From CAVORB01 sp963698495 (GTDB lineage: Bacteria > Pseudomonadota > Gammaproteobacteria > Chromatiales > Chromatiaceae): a stretch of 64,000 nucleotides of DNA. Positions 56,088 through 64,000 of the stretch are shown piece by piece. The notes below the pieces were generated by a model. That model made no database searches and had not been told where the DNA came from. It saw nothing but the letters and a program-made list of their open reading frames with translations. The position numbers and the translations under genes were made by a program. Within the stretch, counting starts at the first letter, position 1, and each line of letters starts with the position of its first letter. The stretch is taken from positions 1-64,000 of the forward strand of contig CAVORB010000018.1 in NCBI GenBank assembly GCA_963698495.1, read 5' to 3'.

Positions 56088-56652
56088 CGGTGCTTCTCCC
56101 CATCAGGGCCGGATTGCCGTTCCCGTTCCTGGCTTTCCTGCTCGGACCGGCCGCCATGCAGGTGCTCGCGCTCCTCAGTGAGCTCCACCGCCTCACCGAT
56201 CAGCACCTTCTCGGGCTTGCCGGTCGCCTGGGCCAGCTCGATCTCTTCGTCCAGACCCTCGACGTGGGCATGCTCGTGCGCGGGCAGCTCGCCGGTTTGC
56301 CAGAATGACCAGGTCACCTGCAGGAACCGGAAGCACATCAGGTAGGAGCCCAGCGGGATCGCCAGGTAGACGATCCACACTGGAATCTCCAGATCGGGCG
56401 AGATGGTGTCGGTGTGGGCGATGTGCCACACGAACTGCAGGCCGAAGCTGCCGACGACCCCGGTGAAGAAGGCGCCGGCGAGGAGGCCGAAAAGGACTAC
56501 CTTAGAACGGATGTTCTGCGCGCAGAGCGGTTGATCAGCACGTCCACGCCCGACGTGGATGCCGGTACGAACGCCGTAGGCCGCGCCGAACTTGGCCATC
56601 CATACGAACAGGTAGATGCAGAGCTCCTGCTGAGCGAAGGCGAACAGGTTAG
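56084..56652 (-). pseudogene. TRAP transporter small permease (DctQ), 5'-truncated
   Basis: The frame includes the last two of four TM segments of DctQ: AQQELCIYLFVWMAKFGAAYGVRTGIHVG, then VVLFGLLAGAFFTGVVGSFG, and IPVWIVYLAIPLGSYLMCFRFLQ. The first roughly 60-70 residues are absent; upstream of 56652 the sequence is unrelated. An internal ATG (56599) could make a 171-aa product. A long acidic C-terminal tail (HEHAHVEGLDEEIEL to SGPDGEKHR) is unusual for DctQ. Confidence 0.75.
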
Positions 56653-57171
56653 GGCGTGTCGCCGATGTCGAGGCTGTATCTGTGCCGAGAAGCTCGCAGG
56701 ATCAAGGAAGCCGATGAGGAGGCGATCGCCATGAAGCGCGGTCTACCTCCAGGGCGGTTGCGAGGACCTCAATCACTGCTCCCGCGCCGGGGAGACTAGA
56801 GCGCGGCTCTTCGCGCGTGACGCGGTACGGGGGCACGAACAGGTTGTCGAAGATCGAGTGCGAAAGAGCGACTGGGAAGTCCTGTTTCGCATCACGAGAT
56901 CGAAGACACGCTTGATTTTGCTAGCGCCGTGGATCGGCGTGGCACGCGCCAGCGCGGTTGGGTCGGTCCGAGGAGGCCCACCTATGGCAATCCCGTGCCC
57001 GTGGTATCCATCCCACGAGCGTACTTTAATGCTTGAATTATAAGGCCCTGAGCCCTATTATTGTGCAGTGCAACAAAGTGCGCCGCCCCGGAAGACTGTC
57101 GCGTTGACGACCCGGCTGTATCGGCGCCTCACGCAGCTGCGAAGTAGACCGCGGCGAGAGGTAATCGGGTC
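56653..57171. other. Region at the DctQ break, with unassigned open frame
   Basis: The TRAP operon is cut here. A plus-strand frame from about 56732 to 57043 is open and protein-like in part (GGCEDLNHCSRAGETRARLF, KSDWEVLFRITRSKTRL), but no start signal or family is recognised; it may be a fragment of another gene joined at the break. Confidence 0.4.
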
Positions 57172-57933
57172 ATGATGGGCAAAGAAAGGTTCAGTGAATC
57201 AGCCGGGGGCCGGGTCTTGTCGCTTGGCAGCCTGCGCTATCGCATTCGGCCTCTGCGGGCGGAAGACCTGCCGTTGCTCGGGGAATGCTTCTCGCGGCTC
57301 TCGACGACCTCCAGGCGACATCGCTTTCTTGGCACCAAGCGTGCGCTGTCGGACATGGAGCTCGAGTACTTCAGCAACGCCGATCAGCGCGATCACATAG
57401 CCCTGACAGCGCTTGAGCTGGACGAGGGCGGTGCCGAGCACGCGCTCCTCGGCGCCGCGCGTTGCTTCAGGCTGGCCCCTGGAGGCACCGATGCCGAGCT
57501 CTCGATCGCGGTCGCCGACACGGCGCAGGGGATCGGGCTGGGCGGTCAGTTGCTGGCGCGGTTGATCGAGACGGCGCGGCGGCAGGGCATCCACAGGTTC
57601 GTCTTCGAGGTGATGGAGTCCAACACCGCCATGCGCGCCCTGGCGGCGCGCTTCGGCAGCAAGACACGCTCGCTCTTCGCCGGCGTAGTGAGCTACGAAC
57701 TGCTGCTGTCGGAGGTTGCGCTCAGCGACGCCGAGCCGCAACGGCCGGTGGGGAAGGGAGCGAGCTTCGCCGAGTTGGAGCGGGCCTGGCTGAGCGCATC
57801 CGAGCAGCAGGTGCGGTTCGGCTCCCTGGTGGCGGAGATCACGGTCGACTGGATGCGGTTTCTGGATCCCGCATCCAGGTTCCATTCAGCCCTGCAGCAA
57901 TCGGGGCGGGAATCGACGCCGACGACGGACTGA
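57172..57933 (+). CDS. GNAT N-acetyltransferase
   Basis: 253 aa. The GNAT fold is seen in LRYRIRPLRAEDLPLLGECFSRLS, the AELSIAVADTAQGIGLGGQLLARLIETAR acetyl-CoA motif (Q/RxxGxG/A is QGIGLG), and the IHRFVFEVMESNTAMRALAARFG block. The C-terminal 60 residues are a helical extension. It resembles the GNAT domains fused to acyl-CoA synthetases (Pat type), but there is no such domain here. Substrate unknown. Alternative ATG at 57175. Confidence 0.85.
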   Translation: MMGKERFSESAGGRVLSLGSLRYRIRPLRAEDLPLLGECFSRLSTTSRRHRFLGTKRALSDMELEYFSNADQRDHIALTALELDEGGAEHALLGAARCFRLAPGGTDAELSIAVADTAQGIGLGGQLLARLIETARRQGIHRFVFEVMESNTAMRALAARFGSKTRSLFAGVVSYELLLSEVALSDAEPQRPVGKGASFAELERAWLSASEQQVRFGSLVAEITVDWMRFLDPASRFHSALQQSGRESTPTTD

Positions 57934-57971
57934 AGCAGCCGTATCGCGGCGCGTGGCGGGAACGACCAGGC

Positions 57972-58619
57972 TCAGATCAGGTCTGGTGTCGGCGGCGGCG
58001 TCGGGGAGCTGGGCACGATGCCGATCTCGTCCCCGTCGTGGAGCTTGGTGAAGCCCTCGCTGAACTGCTTGTTCACCGTCACCCGCACCCGTTCCTTCTC
58101 GAACATGACGGCCGCTCCCTGCTTGCGGCGGCCGAGCCACCCCAGGAGGGCGTCCACGTCCGGCACGCTGGCGGGCGCGACCAGCTGCTCCGACTCCTTC
58201 CGCATCTTCTGCGCCAGCCACGAGAAGTACATGACCTTGAGCCGCTTCTCGCCGGCATCCGGCTCGTTGCGCTCGTAACCGATGGCCCTCAGGCGCTCGA
58301 GGTAATCCGCCCAATTGCGCTCCCGGTTTGCGCCCAGGCCGTAGAGGGTATCCCAGGAGTAGATGCCCGTGTCGTGCCCGTCATCGAAGACGATGCGGAT
58401 GGCGTACTGTCCCTGGGGCTCCACGCGCTCGATGTTGACCTGCTCCTTGCCCGTCACCGGCCTGCCCATGGTGCGGACCTCGGCGGCCCTGGAGAACACC
58501 CGCAGGTACTCGCAGGGCAGCTCGAAGTAGGCGCCGTCGTCGAAGCCGATGGAGAGCATGCGCGACTTGGCGTGCAGCTTGATCTCGGTAGGGGTGTGCC
58601 TGGTGGGTTGTTCGCTCAT
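57972..58619 (-). CDS. DUF971-MoaD/ThiS-like fusion protein
   Basis: 215 aa. Residues 1-115 are DUF971 (TEIKLHAKSRMLSIGFDDGAYFELPCEYLRVFSRAAEV, IVFDDGHDTGIYSWDTLYGL), the domain also found at the N-terminus of gamma-butyrobetaine hydroxylases and in Fe-S related proteins. Residues 128-205 are a ubiquitin-like MoaD domain (LKVMYFSWLAQKMRKESEQLV, VTVNKQFSEGFTKLHDGDEIGIVP), but it ends in SSPTPPPTPDLI instead of the Gly-Gly tail needed for sulfur transfer. ATG 58619 chosen at the DUF971 start. The fused pair suggests a sulfur or Fe-S assembly function, not classical molybdopterin synthesis. Confidence 0.8.
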   Translation of the reverse strand: MSEQPTRHTPTEIKLHAKSRMLSIGFDDGAYFELPCEYLRVFSRAAEVRTMGRPVTGKEQVNIERVEPQGQYAIRIVFDDGHDTGIYSWDTLYGLGANRERNWADYLERLRAIGYERNEPDAGEKRLKVMYFSWLAQKMRKESEQLVAPASVPDVDALLGWLGRRKQGAAVMFEKERVRVTVNKQFSEGFTKLHDGDEIGIVPSSPTPPPTPDLI

Positions 58620-58697
58620 GTCTTGCGTTCGGCTCGGGGGCGCGGATGGTTGGCGTAATGGTTGGGACCGGGGCATCGATCGCAAGCCCGAGGGAGA

Positions 58698-59507
58698 TCA
58701 GGTGCCGGCTGCGCGGACGGGATTCTCCAGCGTGCCGATGCGCTCGATCTGAACGCGAACGACGTCCCCGTCGGCGAGGAACACGGGGGGATTGCGCGCG
58801 AAGCCGACGCCTGGAGGCGTGCCCGTCAGGATCAGGGTGCCGGGCAGCAGGGTGGTGTCCCGGCTGAGGCGCGCGATCAGTTCGGCGACGCTGAAAATCA
58901 TGTCGCCGGTGTTGCCGTTCTGCATGGCCTGTCCGTTGAGCAGGCACTGCACGCCCAGGCCCTGTGGGTCGGGGATCTCGTCCGCGGTCACCAGCACCGG
59001 TCCCAGGGGGCAGAATCCGTCGAAGCTCTTGCCCCGCACCCACTGGCCGCCGCCACCGTGCTTCTGCCACCGGCGGGCGGAGATGTCGTTGGCGCAGGTG
59101 TAGCCGAGCACATGATCCAGGGCTCGCTCCGCCGGCACATCCCTGGCGGTCGTTCCGATCACCAGCGCAAGCTCCGCCTCGTAGTCCACCTCCGGGCCCT
59201 GTTCGCAGGACACCGGCAGCAGGATCGGGTCGCCCGGATTGGTGATTGCGGTTGTGGGCTTCATGAAGACGACCGGATGCTCTGGAATGGGGGCTCCGGT
59301 CTCCTCCGCGTGGGCGCGGTAGTTGAGCCCGATGCCGAAGATGTTGATCGGGGACACCGGCGCCAGCCACTTGCTTACCGGCGATGCCTGTCCGGTCTCC
59401 CGCAAGCCGTCGTAGAGGTCTCCCTCCAGCAACTTGGCCTGCGTGTCATCGAGCGGTATTCCGAAACGGATGTCACCGGAAGGGTCCTGAAAACGTGCGA
59501 TGCGCAT
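58698..59507 (-). CDS. Fumarylacetoacetate hydrolase-family protein
   Basis: 269 aa. FAH-type C-C hydrolase/decarboxylase with INIFGIGLNYRAHAEE, EVDYEAELALVIG (metal-binding ExE), GYTCANDISARRWQK and KSFDGFCPLGPVL. Members cleave acylpyruvates or 2-oxo-3-deoxy sugars; the substrate is not defined. 78 nt upstream of the DUF971-MoaD gene. Confidence 0.88.
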   Translation of the reverse strand: MRIARFQDPSGDIRFGIPLDDTQAKLLEGDLYDGLRETGQASPVSKWLAPVSPINIFGIGLNYRAHAEETGAPIPEHPVVFMKPTTAITNPGDPILLPVSCEQGPEVDYEAELALVIGTTARDVPAERALDHVLGYTCANDISARRWQKHGGGGQWVRGKSFDGFCPLGPVLVTADEIPDPQGLGVQCLLNGQAMQNGNTGDMIFSVAELIARLSRDTTLLPGTLILTGTPPGVGFARNPPVFLADGDVVRVQIERIGTLENPVRAAGT

Positions 59508-59678
59508 GCGGGCGGCTCCGGGGTGTTGCGATGAGTGTCAGCGCACATTCTACCGGGCGGAGCGGGCAAGGAACGACCTCGGCTGCGTGTCGCCGGGCCG
59601 CCAAAGGCGGGGAAGGGGAAGTCGCGGTGTCCCCGCCCCCCGAAGCGGGAGGCGGGACGGCCGCAGGGATGTTCTACC

Positions 59679-60944
59679 CTAGACGAAGATGCCCTTGAAT
59701 ATGTAGAAGAACAGCATGGACAGTATGGCGCCCACGGGCACGGTGACGAACCACGACAGGATGATGCCCCCCAGGACGCCGAGGTCGAGGGCGCCGATTC
59801 CGCGGGCCAGGCCCACGCCCATCACGGCGCCCACCGCGATGTGGGTAGTGGATACCGGGAGTCCGAGACCCGAGGCGATGACCACCACGCCCGACGCGGC
59901 AATGGTGGCGCAATAGCCGCGGGTCGGGGTCAGCTCGGTGATCTTGGTGCCGATGGTCTGCATGACCTTGTAGCCGTAGGTGGCGAGACCGACCACGATA
60001 CCCACGCCGCCCAGCAGCAGCATCCAGGGGGCGACCGGTGATTTAGCCGCGATCACACCGCCGCTGTTGATCAGGTTGATCACCGCCGCCATGGGACCGA
60101 TGCCGTTGGCCACGTCGTTCGAGCCGTGGGCGAAGGCCATGGCCATGCCGGTGAAGATCATCATGGGCACGAACAGCTTCTCGACGCTGGCGAAGTGGAA
60201 GGTCTTGTCCGCCTTGGGGTCGAGCTTCACCCGGTTCATCATCACCTTGCCGATGATGGCGACGATGATGCCGATGATGATTGCCAGCACGTTGCCTTCC
60301 AGGGTGCTCAAGTGAATGTCTAGGTTCTTGAGACCCTTCGTGAGGGTGACGAGGGAGACCATCCAGCCCACGAGGAAGGCATAGGCCGGTCCCCATCTTC
60401 GGGTCTGGGCGATGGGGTCGTCGGTATCCAGGATCAGCTTGCGGATGCTCAACATGAGCAGCAGGGCACCAACGCCGCCGAGCACCGGCGAGACGAACCA
60501 GCTGGCGACGATCTCGCCCATCTTGCCCCATTGCACCGCGTCCATGCCGAGCGCGGCGATGGCCATGCCCACCACGGCGCCGACAATGGTATGGGTGGTC
60601 GAGACTGGCCAGCCGCGTGCGGTGGCCACCATCAGCCAGATGCCCGCCGAGAGTAGGGCCGCGAGCATACCGAGCACCAGCAGCTCCGCGTGATTCTCGA
60701 ACATCTTGGTGTCGACGATGCCCTTGGAGATGGTGGAGGCCACGCCGCCGCCGGCGAGATAGGCGCCGGCGAACTCCATGATGGCGGCGATCACGATCGC
60801 CTGCTTGACGGTGATGGCACCGGAGCCCACCGAGGTGCCCATGGCGTTGGCGACGTCATTGGCGCCGATGCCCCAGGTCATGTAGAGACCGAAAACGATG
60901 GCGAGGACCAGAAAGACGGTTCCCCATTCAGCGATAAGTTCCAT
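59679..60944 (-). CDS. pit: Low-affinity inorganic phosphate transporter
   Basis: 421 aa, about ten TM segments. The two PiT signature repeats are GIGANDVANAMGTSVGSGAIT near the N-terminus and AFAHGSNDVANGIGPMAAVI in the second half. It moves phosphate (possibly as a metal-phosphate) with protons. 61 nt after a DUF47 gene on the same strand, the usual pit partner. Confidence 0.93.
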   Translation of the reverse strand: MELIAEWGTVFLVLAIVFGLYMTWGIGANDVANAMGTSVGSGAITVKQAIVIAAIMEFAGAYLAGGGVASTISKGIVDTKMFENHAELLVLGMLAALLSAGIWLMVATARGWPVSTTHTIVGAVVGMAIAALGMDAVQWGKMGEIVASWFVSPVLGGVGALLLMLSIRKLILDTDDPIAQTRRWGPAYAFLVGWMVSLVTLTKGLKNLDIHLSTLEGNVLAIIIGIIVAIIGKVMMNRVKLDPKADKTFHFASVEKLFVPMMIFTGMAMAFAHGSNDVANGIGPMAAVINLINSGGVIAAKSPVAPWMLLLGGVGIVVGLATYGYKVMQTIGTKITELTPTRGYCATIAASGVVVIASGLGLPVSTTHIAVGAVMGVGLARGIGALDLGVLGGIILSWFVTVPVGAILSMLFFYIFKGIFV

Positions 60945-61005
60945 AGATTTTCCCCTTAGCGTGCTGCGGGATTGTTGTTAGGTCGCGGGTGTTTGCCGAA
61001 GGGCA

Positions 61006-61686
61006 TCAGCGTGCGATGAGCAGCCGCAGGCGGTCACCCACCTTCTCGGCATAGTCCGCCAGGTCGCCGATCCACTGAATGAGCTGGTACCAGAACATCA
61101 CGGACACGGCGCCGAGGGTGTCCTCGTGCTTGAACAGCGACCGGGCAAGCTTCATGCCCAGCTCGTCGGTCTCGTCCTCGATCTTGTTGAGTTTCTCGAC
61201 CATCTCTTCGACGCGGGCAGCCTCGCGACCGCCAAAGCCGGTCTCGACCAGCTCGTCGAGCTCGCTGACGATGGTCCCGCACTGCGCGACCGTGTCGACG
61301 CAGCGCTGTACCAGGGTCCGCAGGTCCTCCGCCATCTCCGCGGGCACGGTCATGTCGCGCTCGACGAGCAGTCCGGCGATGTCCTGGGCGGTGTCGGCGA
61401 TGGAGTCCTGCATCCCCAGCACGTCCAGCAGATCCCTTCTGTCCACGGGCATGAACAGGCTCTTGGGCAAATGCCCCCGCATCTCGTTCTTGAGGACATC
61501 CGCCTCGTGCTCCTTGGCGAAGATCGCGTCCTTGGCGCGTTCGACGCCGGCCTGATCGCCCGCGATCAGCGCCTCGAACATCTTCGGCACCTCGGCAACG
61601 CATTCGTTGACGATGCCCATGTGCTGCTGCATCGGCTTGAACGGCGACTTGCCGAACAGCGATGCGATCGGGTTCGTGGTCTTCAT
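61006..61686 (-). CDS. DUF47 (PhoU-like) phosphate-transport regulator
   Basis: 226 aa, all helical. The TIGR00153/DUF47 pattern is clear: NPIASLFGKSPFKPMQQHMGIVNECV, KDAIFAKEHEADVLKNEMRGHLPKSLFMPVDRRDLLDVLGMQDSIADTAQDIAG. PhoU-like metal-binding ExxxD motifs are present (KEHEAD, QDSIADTAQD). It probably controls the downstream Pit. A strong intrinsic terminator lies in its leader. Confidence 0.92.
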   Translation of the reverse strand: MKTTNPIASLFGKSPFKPMQQHMGIVNECVAEVPKMFEALIAGDQAGVERAKDAIFAKEHEADVLKNEMRGHLPKSLFMPVDRRDLLDVLGMQDSIADTAQDIAGLLVERDMTVPAEMAEDLRTLVQRCVDTVAQCGTIVSELDELVETGFGGREAARVEEMVEKLNKIEDETDELGMKLARSLFKHEDTLGAVSVMFWYQLIQWIGDLADYAEKVGDRLRLLIAR

Positions 61687-61718
61687 CTCTCTTTCTCTCT
61701 CCCCCTTCTTGACGAGTG

Positions 61719-61742
61719 AAAAAAAGAACCCCGTTAACGGGG
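61719..61742 (-). terminator. Intrinsic terminator in the leader of the DUF47-pit operon
   Basis: On the minus strand CCCCGTT-AACGGGG (61742-61729) is followed by ttc and a T7 run (61725-61719), a compact intrinsic terminator. It lies 32 nt upstream of the DUF47 ATG and on the same strand, with no coding gene upstream to end. It may attenuate the operon or terminate a small RNA. Confidence 0.7.
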
Positions 61743-62228
61743 CTCTGGTGTGGGCGTAGTCGATGTCAAGGCAGCAACCTTTCGCGGCAGAAGGTCTCAG
61801 CGGCGCGCGCGGCCGCTGCGGGAGCGGGCCAAGTCGTCGAGCAACCGAGAAATTCCTGGAAAGATTACGTTTTTATTACGGCAAGGCCGGTGGCGATAAC
61901 GAAAAATTTTCGTTGAGACGATCGCAAAATACGATCGAAAGGCTCTGAGCGGCTTGATATTGCTGAGCGGTCCGATTTCCCGCTCCGAGTCGCCTCGATG
62001 AGCGCCCGTCGGGGGCGCCAAAGTAACTATTGACGCGCGTGGGGTTTGACCTTAAGAAGTCACGCCGAGCAGCCTAGTCGGCAAGCGTAGGGGTACCGCG
62101 AGTGCTCCTGCCGTCGATCCGGTCCCAGCGATCTGCCAGCCCCCGACGCCCTTCCGGTCAGCTCTGCTTATACCCTGGTACAGAAATCGGTCGGCATGCC
62201 GGCCCATTGATCGCAACGAGGTGTCGCT
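61743..62228. other. Divergent intergenic region
   Basis: Nearly 490 bp with no gene recognised. AACGAAAA-A-TTTTCGTT (about 61899-61915) is an A/T-rich palindrome, and GATCGCAAAATACGATC is adjacent; both are possible promoter or operator elements. A minus-strand RNA from here would end at the terminator at 61719-61742. Confidence 0.45.
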
Positions 62229-62414
62229 ATGATGCGCAATTCCAATACGCCCCTGAACGCCGCCCCCGGCAAGTCCGGGCCCAAGACGTCGGCTCCGTCC
62301 AAGTCCGCTCCGGGCAAGGGCGCACCGGCGCGCGGCGGTACCGCGAAGCCCGCCCCGGCACGCCCGGCTTCCAACAAGCCTGGCGGCGGCAGGGGCAGCA
62401 GCCGGGGCAGGTAA
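62229..62414 (+). CDS. Small basic Ala/Pro/Gly/Lys/Ser-rich protein, 61 aa
   Basis: Start ATG 62229 (GAGG about 7 nt upstream); a second ATG follows at 62232. After about 10 residues the chain is a disordered, basic, low-complexity string (GKSGPKTSAPSKSAPGKG, PARPASNKPGGGRGSSRGR) that could bind nucleic acid. No family recognised. It is followed by two strong hairpins. Confidence 0.55.
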   Translation: MMRNSNTPLNAAPGKSGPKTSAPSKSAPGKGAPARGGTAKPAPARPASNKPGGGRGSSRGR

Positions 62415-62430
62415 CTGCGGCTTTGCCGCT

Positions 62431-62463
62431 GGAGATACCTCGGCCGCTGGCTGAGGTATCTCC
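62431..62463 (+). terminator. Hairpin after small basic protein gene
   Basis: GGAGATACCTC (62431-62441) pairs with GAGGTATCTCC (62453-62463) in a perfect 11-bp stem, 16 nt after the stop. No U run; may protect the mRNA end or act together with the next hairpin. Confidence 0.55.
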
Positions 62464-62473
62464 GGTTTCATCC

Positions 62474-62511
62474 GGTCGAATGTTCGCAGTTTTGCGAGCA
62501 TTCGACCTTTT
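62474..62511 (+). terminator. Intrinsic terminator between two small genes
   Basis: GGTCGAATG (62474-62482) and CATTCGACC (62499-62507) flank an inner TCGCA/TGCGA stem; TTTT follows at once (62508-62511). It is 22 nt upstream of the next small gene. Confidence 0.75.
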
Positions 62512-62532
62512 CCACCTATCGAGGAGTAGTTG

Positions 62533-62739
62533 ATGGCGAAAACAACCAAGAAGTCGTCCGTGACCGAAGCCGAGCAGGCGGTCGTACAGGACGCGGCCAA
62601 GCCGGCACCGGCCGCGGAAGCAGCCGCGGCGCCTGCCGAGACGAGCAAGGCCAAGAAGGAGAAAAAGCCTAAGGGCGGGAAAGGCGGGAAGGGCGAGAAG
62701 AAGGAGAAGAAAGGGAAAAAGAAGAAGGGCAAGAAATAG
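62533..62739 (+). CDS. Small Lys/Ala-rich (histone H1-like) protein, 68 aa
   Basis: GGAG 11 nt upstream of ATG 62533 (TTG at 62530 is also in frame). The N-terminal half is Ala/Glu-rich (AVVQDAAKPAPAAEAAAAPAE), and the C-terminal half is almost only Lys/Gly/Glu (KKEKKPKGGKGGKGEKKEK, KGKKKKGKK). It resembles the tails of histone-H1-like proteins such as AlgP, and may bind DNA or RNA. Family not recognised. Confidence 0.6.
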   Translation: MAKTTKKSSVTEAEQAVVQDAAKPAPAAEAAAAPAETSKAKKEKKPKGGKGGKGEKKEKKGKKKKGKK

Positions 62740-62974
62740 CCGACGGAACCCGCCGATCCGCCTGCTGCGCATTGCAGTCGCGCGCGATTCGATCCCAATA
62801 CCCGGCGGACGCGGTGTCCTGATGGACACGCGCCCGACCGCATCGATCAACGGCCGTTCGGCCGCTGCTTCACCCGATTGGAGACGAAGAAACCGCGCCA
62901 GGCGTCGTTACCTCGAGAAGGTAGGCGCAAGGAGCAGTGCGCCATGACTCTTGCCTGCGCAGGATATTCGCCGC

Positions 62975-64000
62975 TCAAGGGCTGCAACGCACCCGCCCGC
63001 GTTTCTCGAGATAGCGCTGGTGATAGTCCTCGGCGGGGTAGAAGGCCGTGGCGGGGACGATCTCGGTGACGATGGGGCTGCGGAAGCCTCCCGCGTGGCG
63101 TTTGAGTGATTCGCGGGCGGCGGACTCCTGCTCCGGGCCGTGGAACAGGATCAGGCTTCGGTACTGGCTGCCGACATCGGGTCCCTGCCGGTTGGGCGTC
63201 GTCGGGTCGTGCTCCCGCCAGAAGACCTCCAGCAGCTCATCGTAAGAGATTACGGCGGGGTCGTACTCCACCTGCACCACCTCGGCGTGGCCGGTGCCGC
63301 CGCTCGAGACCTTGCGATAGCTCGGGTCAGGGGTGTTGCCCCCGGCGTAGCCGACCTTGGTGCCGACCACGCCATCGAGGGCGCAGAAGTCCGCCTCGGC
63401 GCCCCAGAAGCAGCCCATGCCGAAGGTGGCGAGCTCGGTGCGCGGTCGGTCGGCCTCGGTCTGGGTCCCCTTGTCGAACAGCGCCAGGTATTCCCCGTAG
63501 CCCTCCTTCTCCAGGTCGGCGACCGGGATGAAGCGCAGCGCCGCCGAGTTGACGCAGTAGCGCAGACCGGTCGGGGCTGGACCATCGTCAAAAACATGGC
63601 CGAGGTGGGAGTCGCCGAAGCGGGAGCGAACCTCGGTGCGGGTCATCCACAGCTTGCGGTCCTCGTGCTCGACGATCAGGTCGGGCTCCAGCGGCGAGTG
63701 GAAGCTCGGCCAGCCGGTGCCGGAGTCGTACTTCTCGCGGGAGCTGAACAAGGGCTCGCCGGAGACCACGTCGACGTAGATGCCGTCCTCGTTTGTTGTC
63801 CCAGTAGGCGTTGCGGTAGGGAGGCTCAGTGCCTTCCTCCTGGGTCACCTCGTACTGCAAAGGGTCGAGACGGCGCTTGATCTCTTCCTGCGCCGGTCGC
63901 TGCCAGCGTTCGGCGTCCGCCTTGGTCGCGCAGGACCGCTTTGCGTTGGCGACGGGGTCAGATGCCAGGGCGGTGTGCGACGTTGTCGCCGCCGTCAGTG
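62975..64000 (-). pseudogene. Exported bifunctional methionine sulfoxide reductase MsrB-MsrA, frameshifted and running off the window
   Basis: From the right edge the minus strand reads a signal-peptide end (TSHTALASD), then AERWQRPAQEEIKRRLDPLQYEVTQEEGTEPPYRNAYWDNK. Near 63790 the frame changes and continues as VSGEPLFSSREKYDSGTGWPSF, the MsrB domain (RYCVNSAALRF with catalytic Cys), then the MsrA domain (FGMGCFWGAEADF with catalytic Cys). It repairs oxidised methionine in periplasmic proteins. The order MsrB first, MsrA second is less common. The single shift may be a sequencing error. The 5' end is outside the window. Confidence 0.8.

Noticed and set aside
55206..56345. 379-codon plus-strand open frame, His/Asp-rich
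   Set aside because: Shadow of dctM/dctQ; repetitive H/D/G composition is typical of antisense of membrane-protein genes.
62052..62843. 263-codon minus-strand open frame with a Phe/Pro-rich segment
   Set aside because: The Phe-rich run is the complement of the Lys codons of the small basic protein; the plus-strand genes have ribosome sites.

Overview
This 64 kb window is high-GC DNA that looks like the chromosome of a gammaproteobacterium, probably a Chromatiales/Ectothiorhodospiraceae-like or related halophilic or sulfur-cycle lineage. That placement is inferred from gene content and codon use; there is no rRNA or tRNA to confirm it. There is no sign of a prophage, plasmid backbone or CRISPR array. 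The coding content is mostly ordinary, but decay is conspicuous: one dead insertion sequence, seven or more genes interrupted by frameshifts, one paralog with a nonsense codon, one two-gene deletion scar and several gene fragments. Intergenic spaces of 300-1000 bp are unusually frequent.

Layout. 0-4 kb: a small secreted protein with a GKCG-type cysteine tail, strong hairpins, a 1965-bp IS1634-like element with a 6-bp target duplication, and an unknown gene whose stop codon lies in that duplication. 4-8.7 kb: a minus-strand 2-oxoacid (pyruvate):ferredoxin oxidoreductase operon (gamma, alpha, beta, and a fused NADPH/FAD + ferredoxin subunit). 9-13.3 kb: DUF3501, fasciclin, a two-TM mini-protein, a lipoprotein, a lysozyme-inhibitor-like protein and a GlsB/YeaQ protein (envelope theme). 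14-25.4 kb: unknown protein, periplasmic rhodanese, a large MscS channel with a duplicated periplasmic domain, frameshifted AsmA-like and DUF900 hydrolase genes, a KefB-type antiporter and a cupin. 25.5-30.1 kb: two DUF3124 paralogs (one nonsense-mutated) flanking an amidohydrolase::SulP deletion chimera and an AraC regulator.

30.7-40.3 kb is the most interesting part: a divergent, MerR-controlled, probably light- or photooxidative-stress-responsive island. The minus operon runs merR, short DCC protein, photolyase/cryptochrome, DUF2256, SDR, DCC (DUF393), with the first four genes linked by 4-nt overlaps. The plus operon encodes a small secreted protein, an unknown 120-aa protein, a DUF2189 membrane protein, a class-II-photolyase::renalase-like flavoprotein fusion, DUF427 (frameshifted) and DUF4174. 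The divergent promoter carries repeated TTGYCCAT elements and a perfect TTTGTC-CTA-GACAAA palindrome, which are candidate operators.

40.6-46.5 kb: an AraC regulator divergent from an operon of periplasmic sulfatase, (broken) outer-membrane beta-barrel, secreted PTP-like phosphatase and a Tat-exported 4,5-dihydroxyphthalate-decarboxylase-like/solute-binding protein. 46.7-51.1 kb: a zinc-type metal uptake operon (small His/Cys chaperone-like protein, His-rich porin, binding protein, ATPase, permease). 51-54.5 kb: a di-haem peroxidase remnant next to an intact katG with a textbook terminator. 54.8-56.7 kb: a decayed TRAP transporter. 57-64 kb: GNAT, a DUF971-MoaD fusion, FAH-family hydrolase, a DUF47-pit phosphate-transport operon preceded by an intrinsic terminator in its leader, two tiny basic low-complexity proteins separated by hairpins, and a secreted MsrB-MsrA fusion (frameshifted) running off the right edge.
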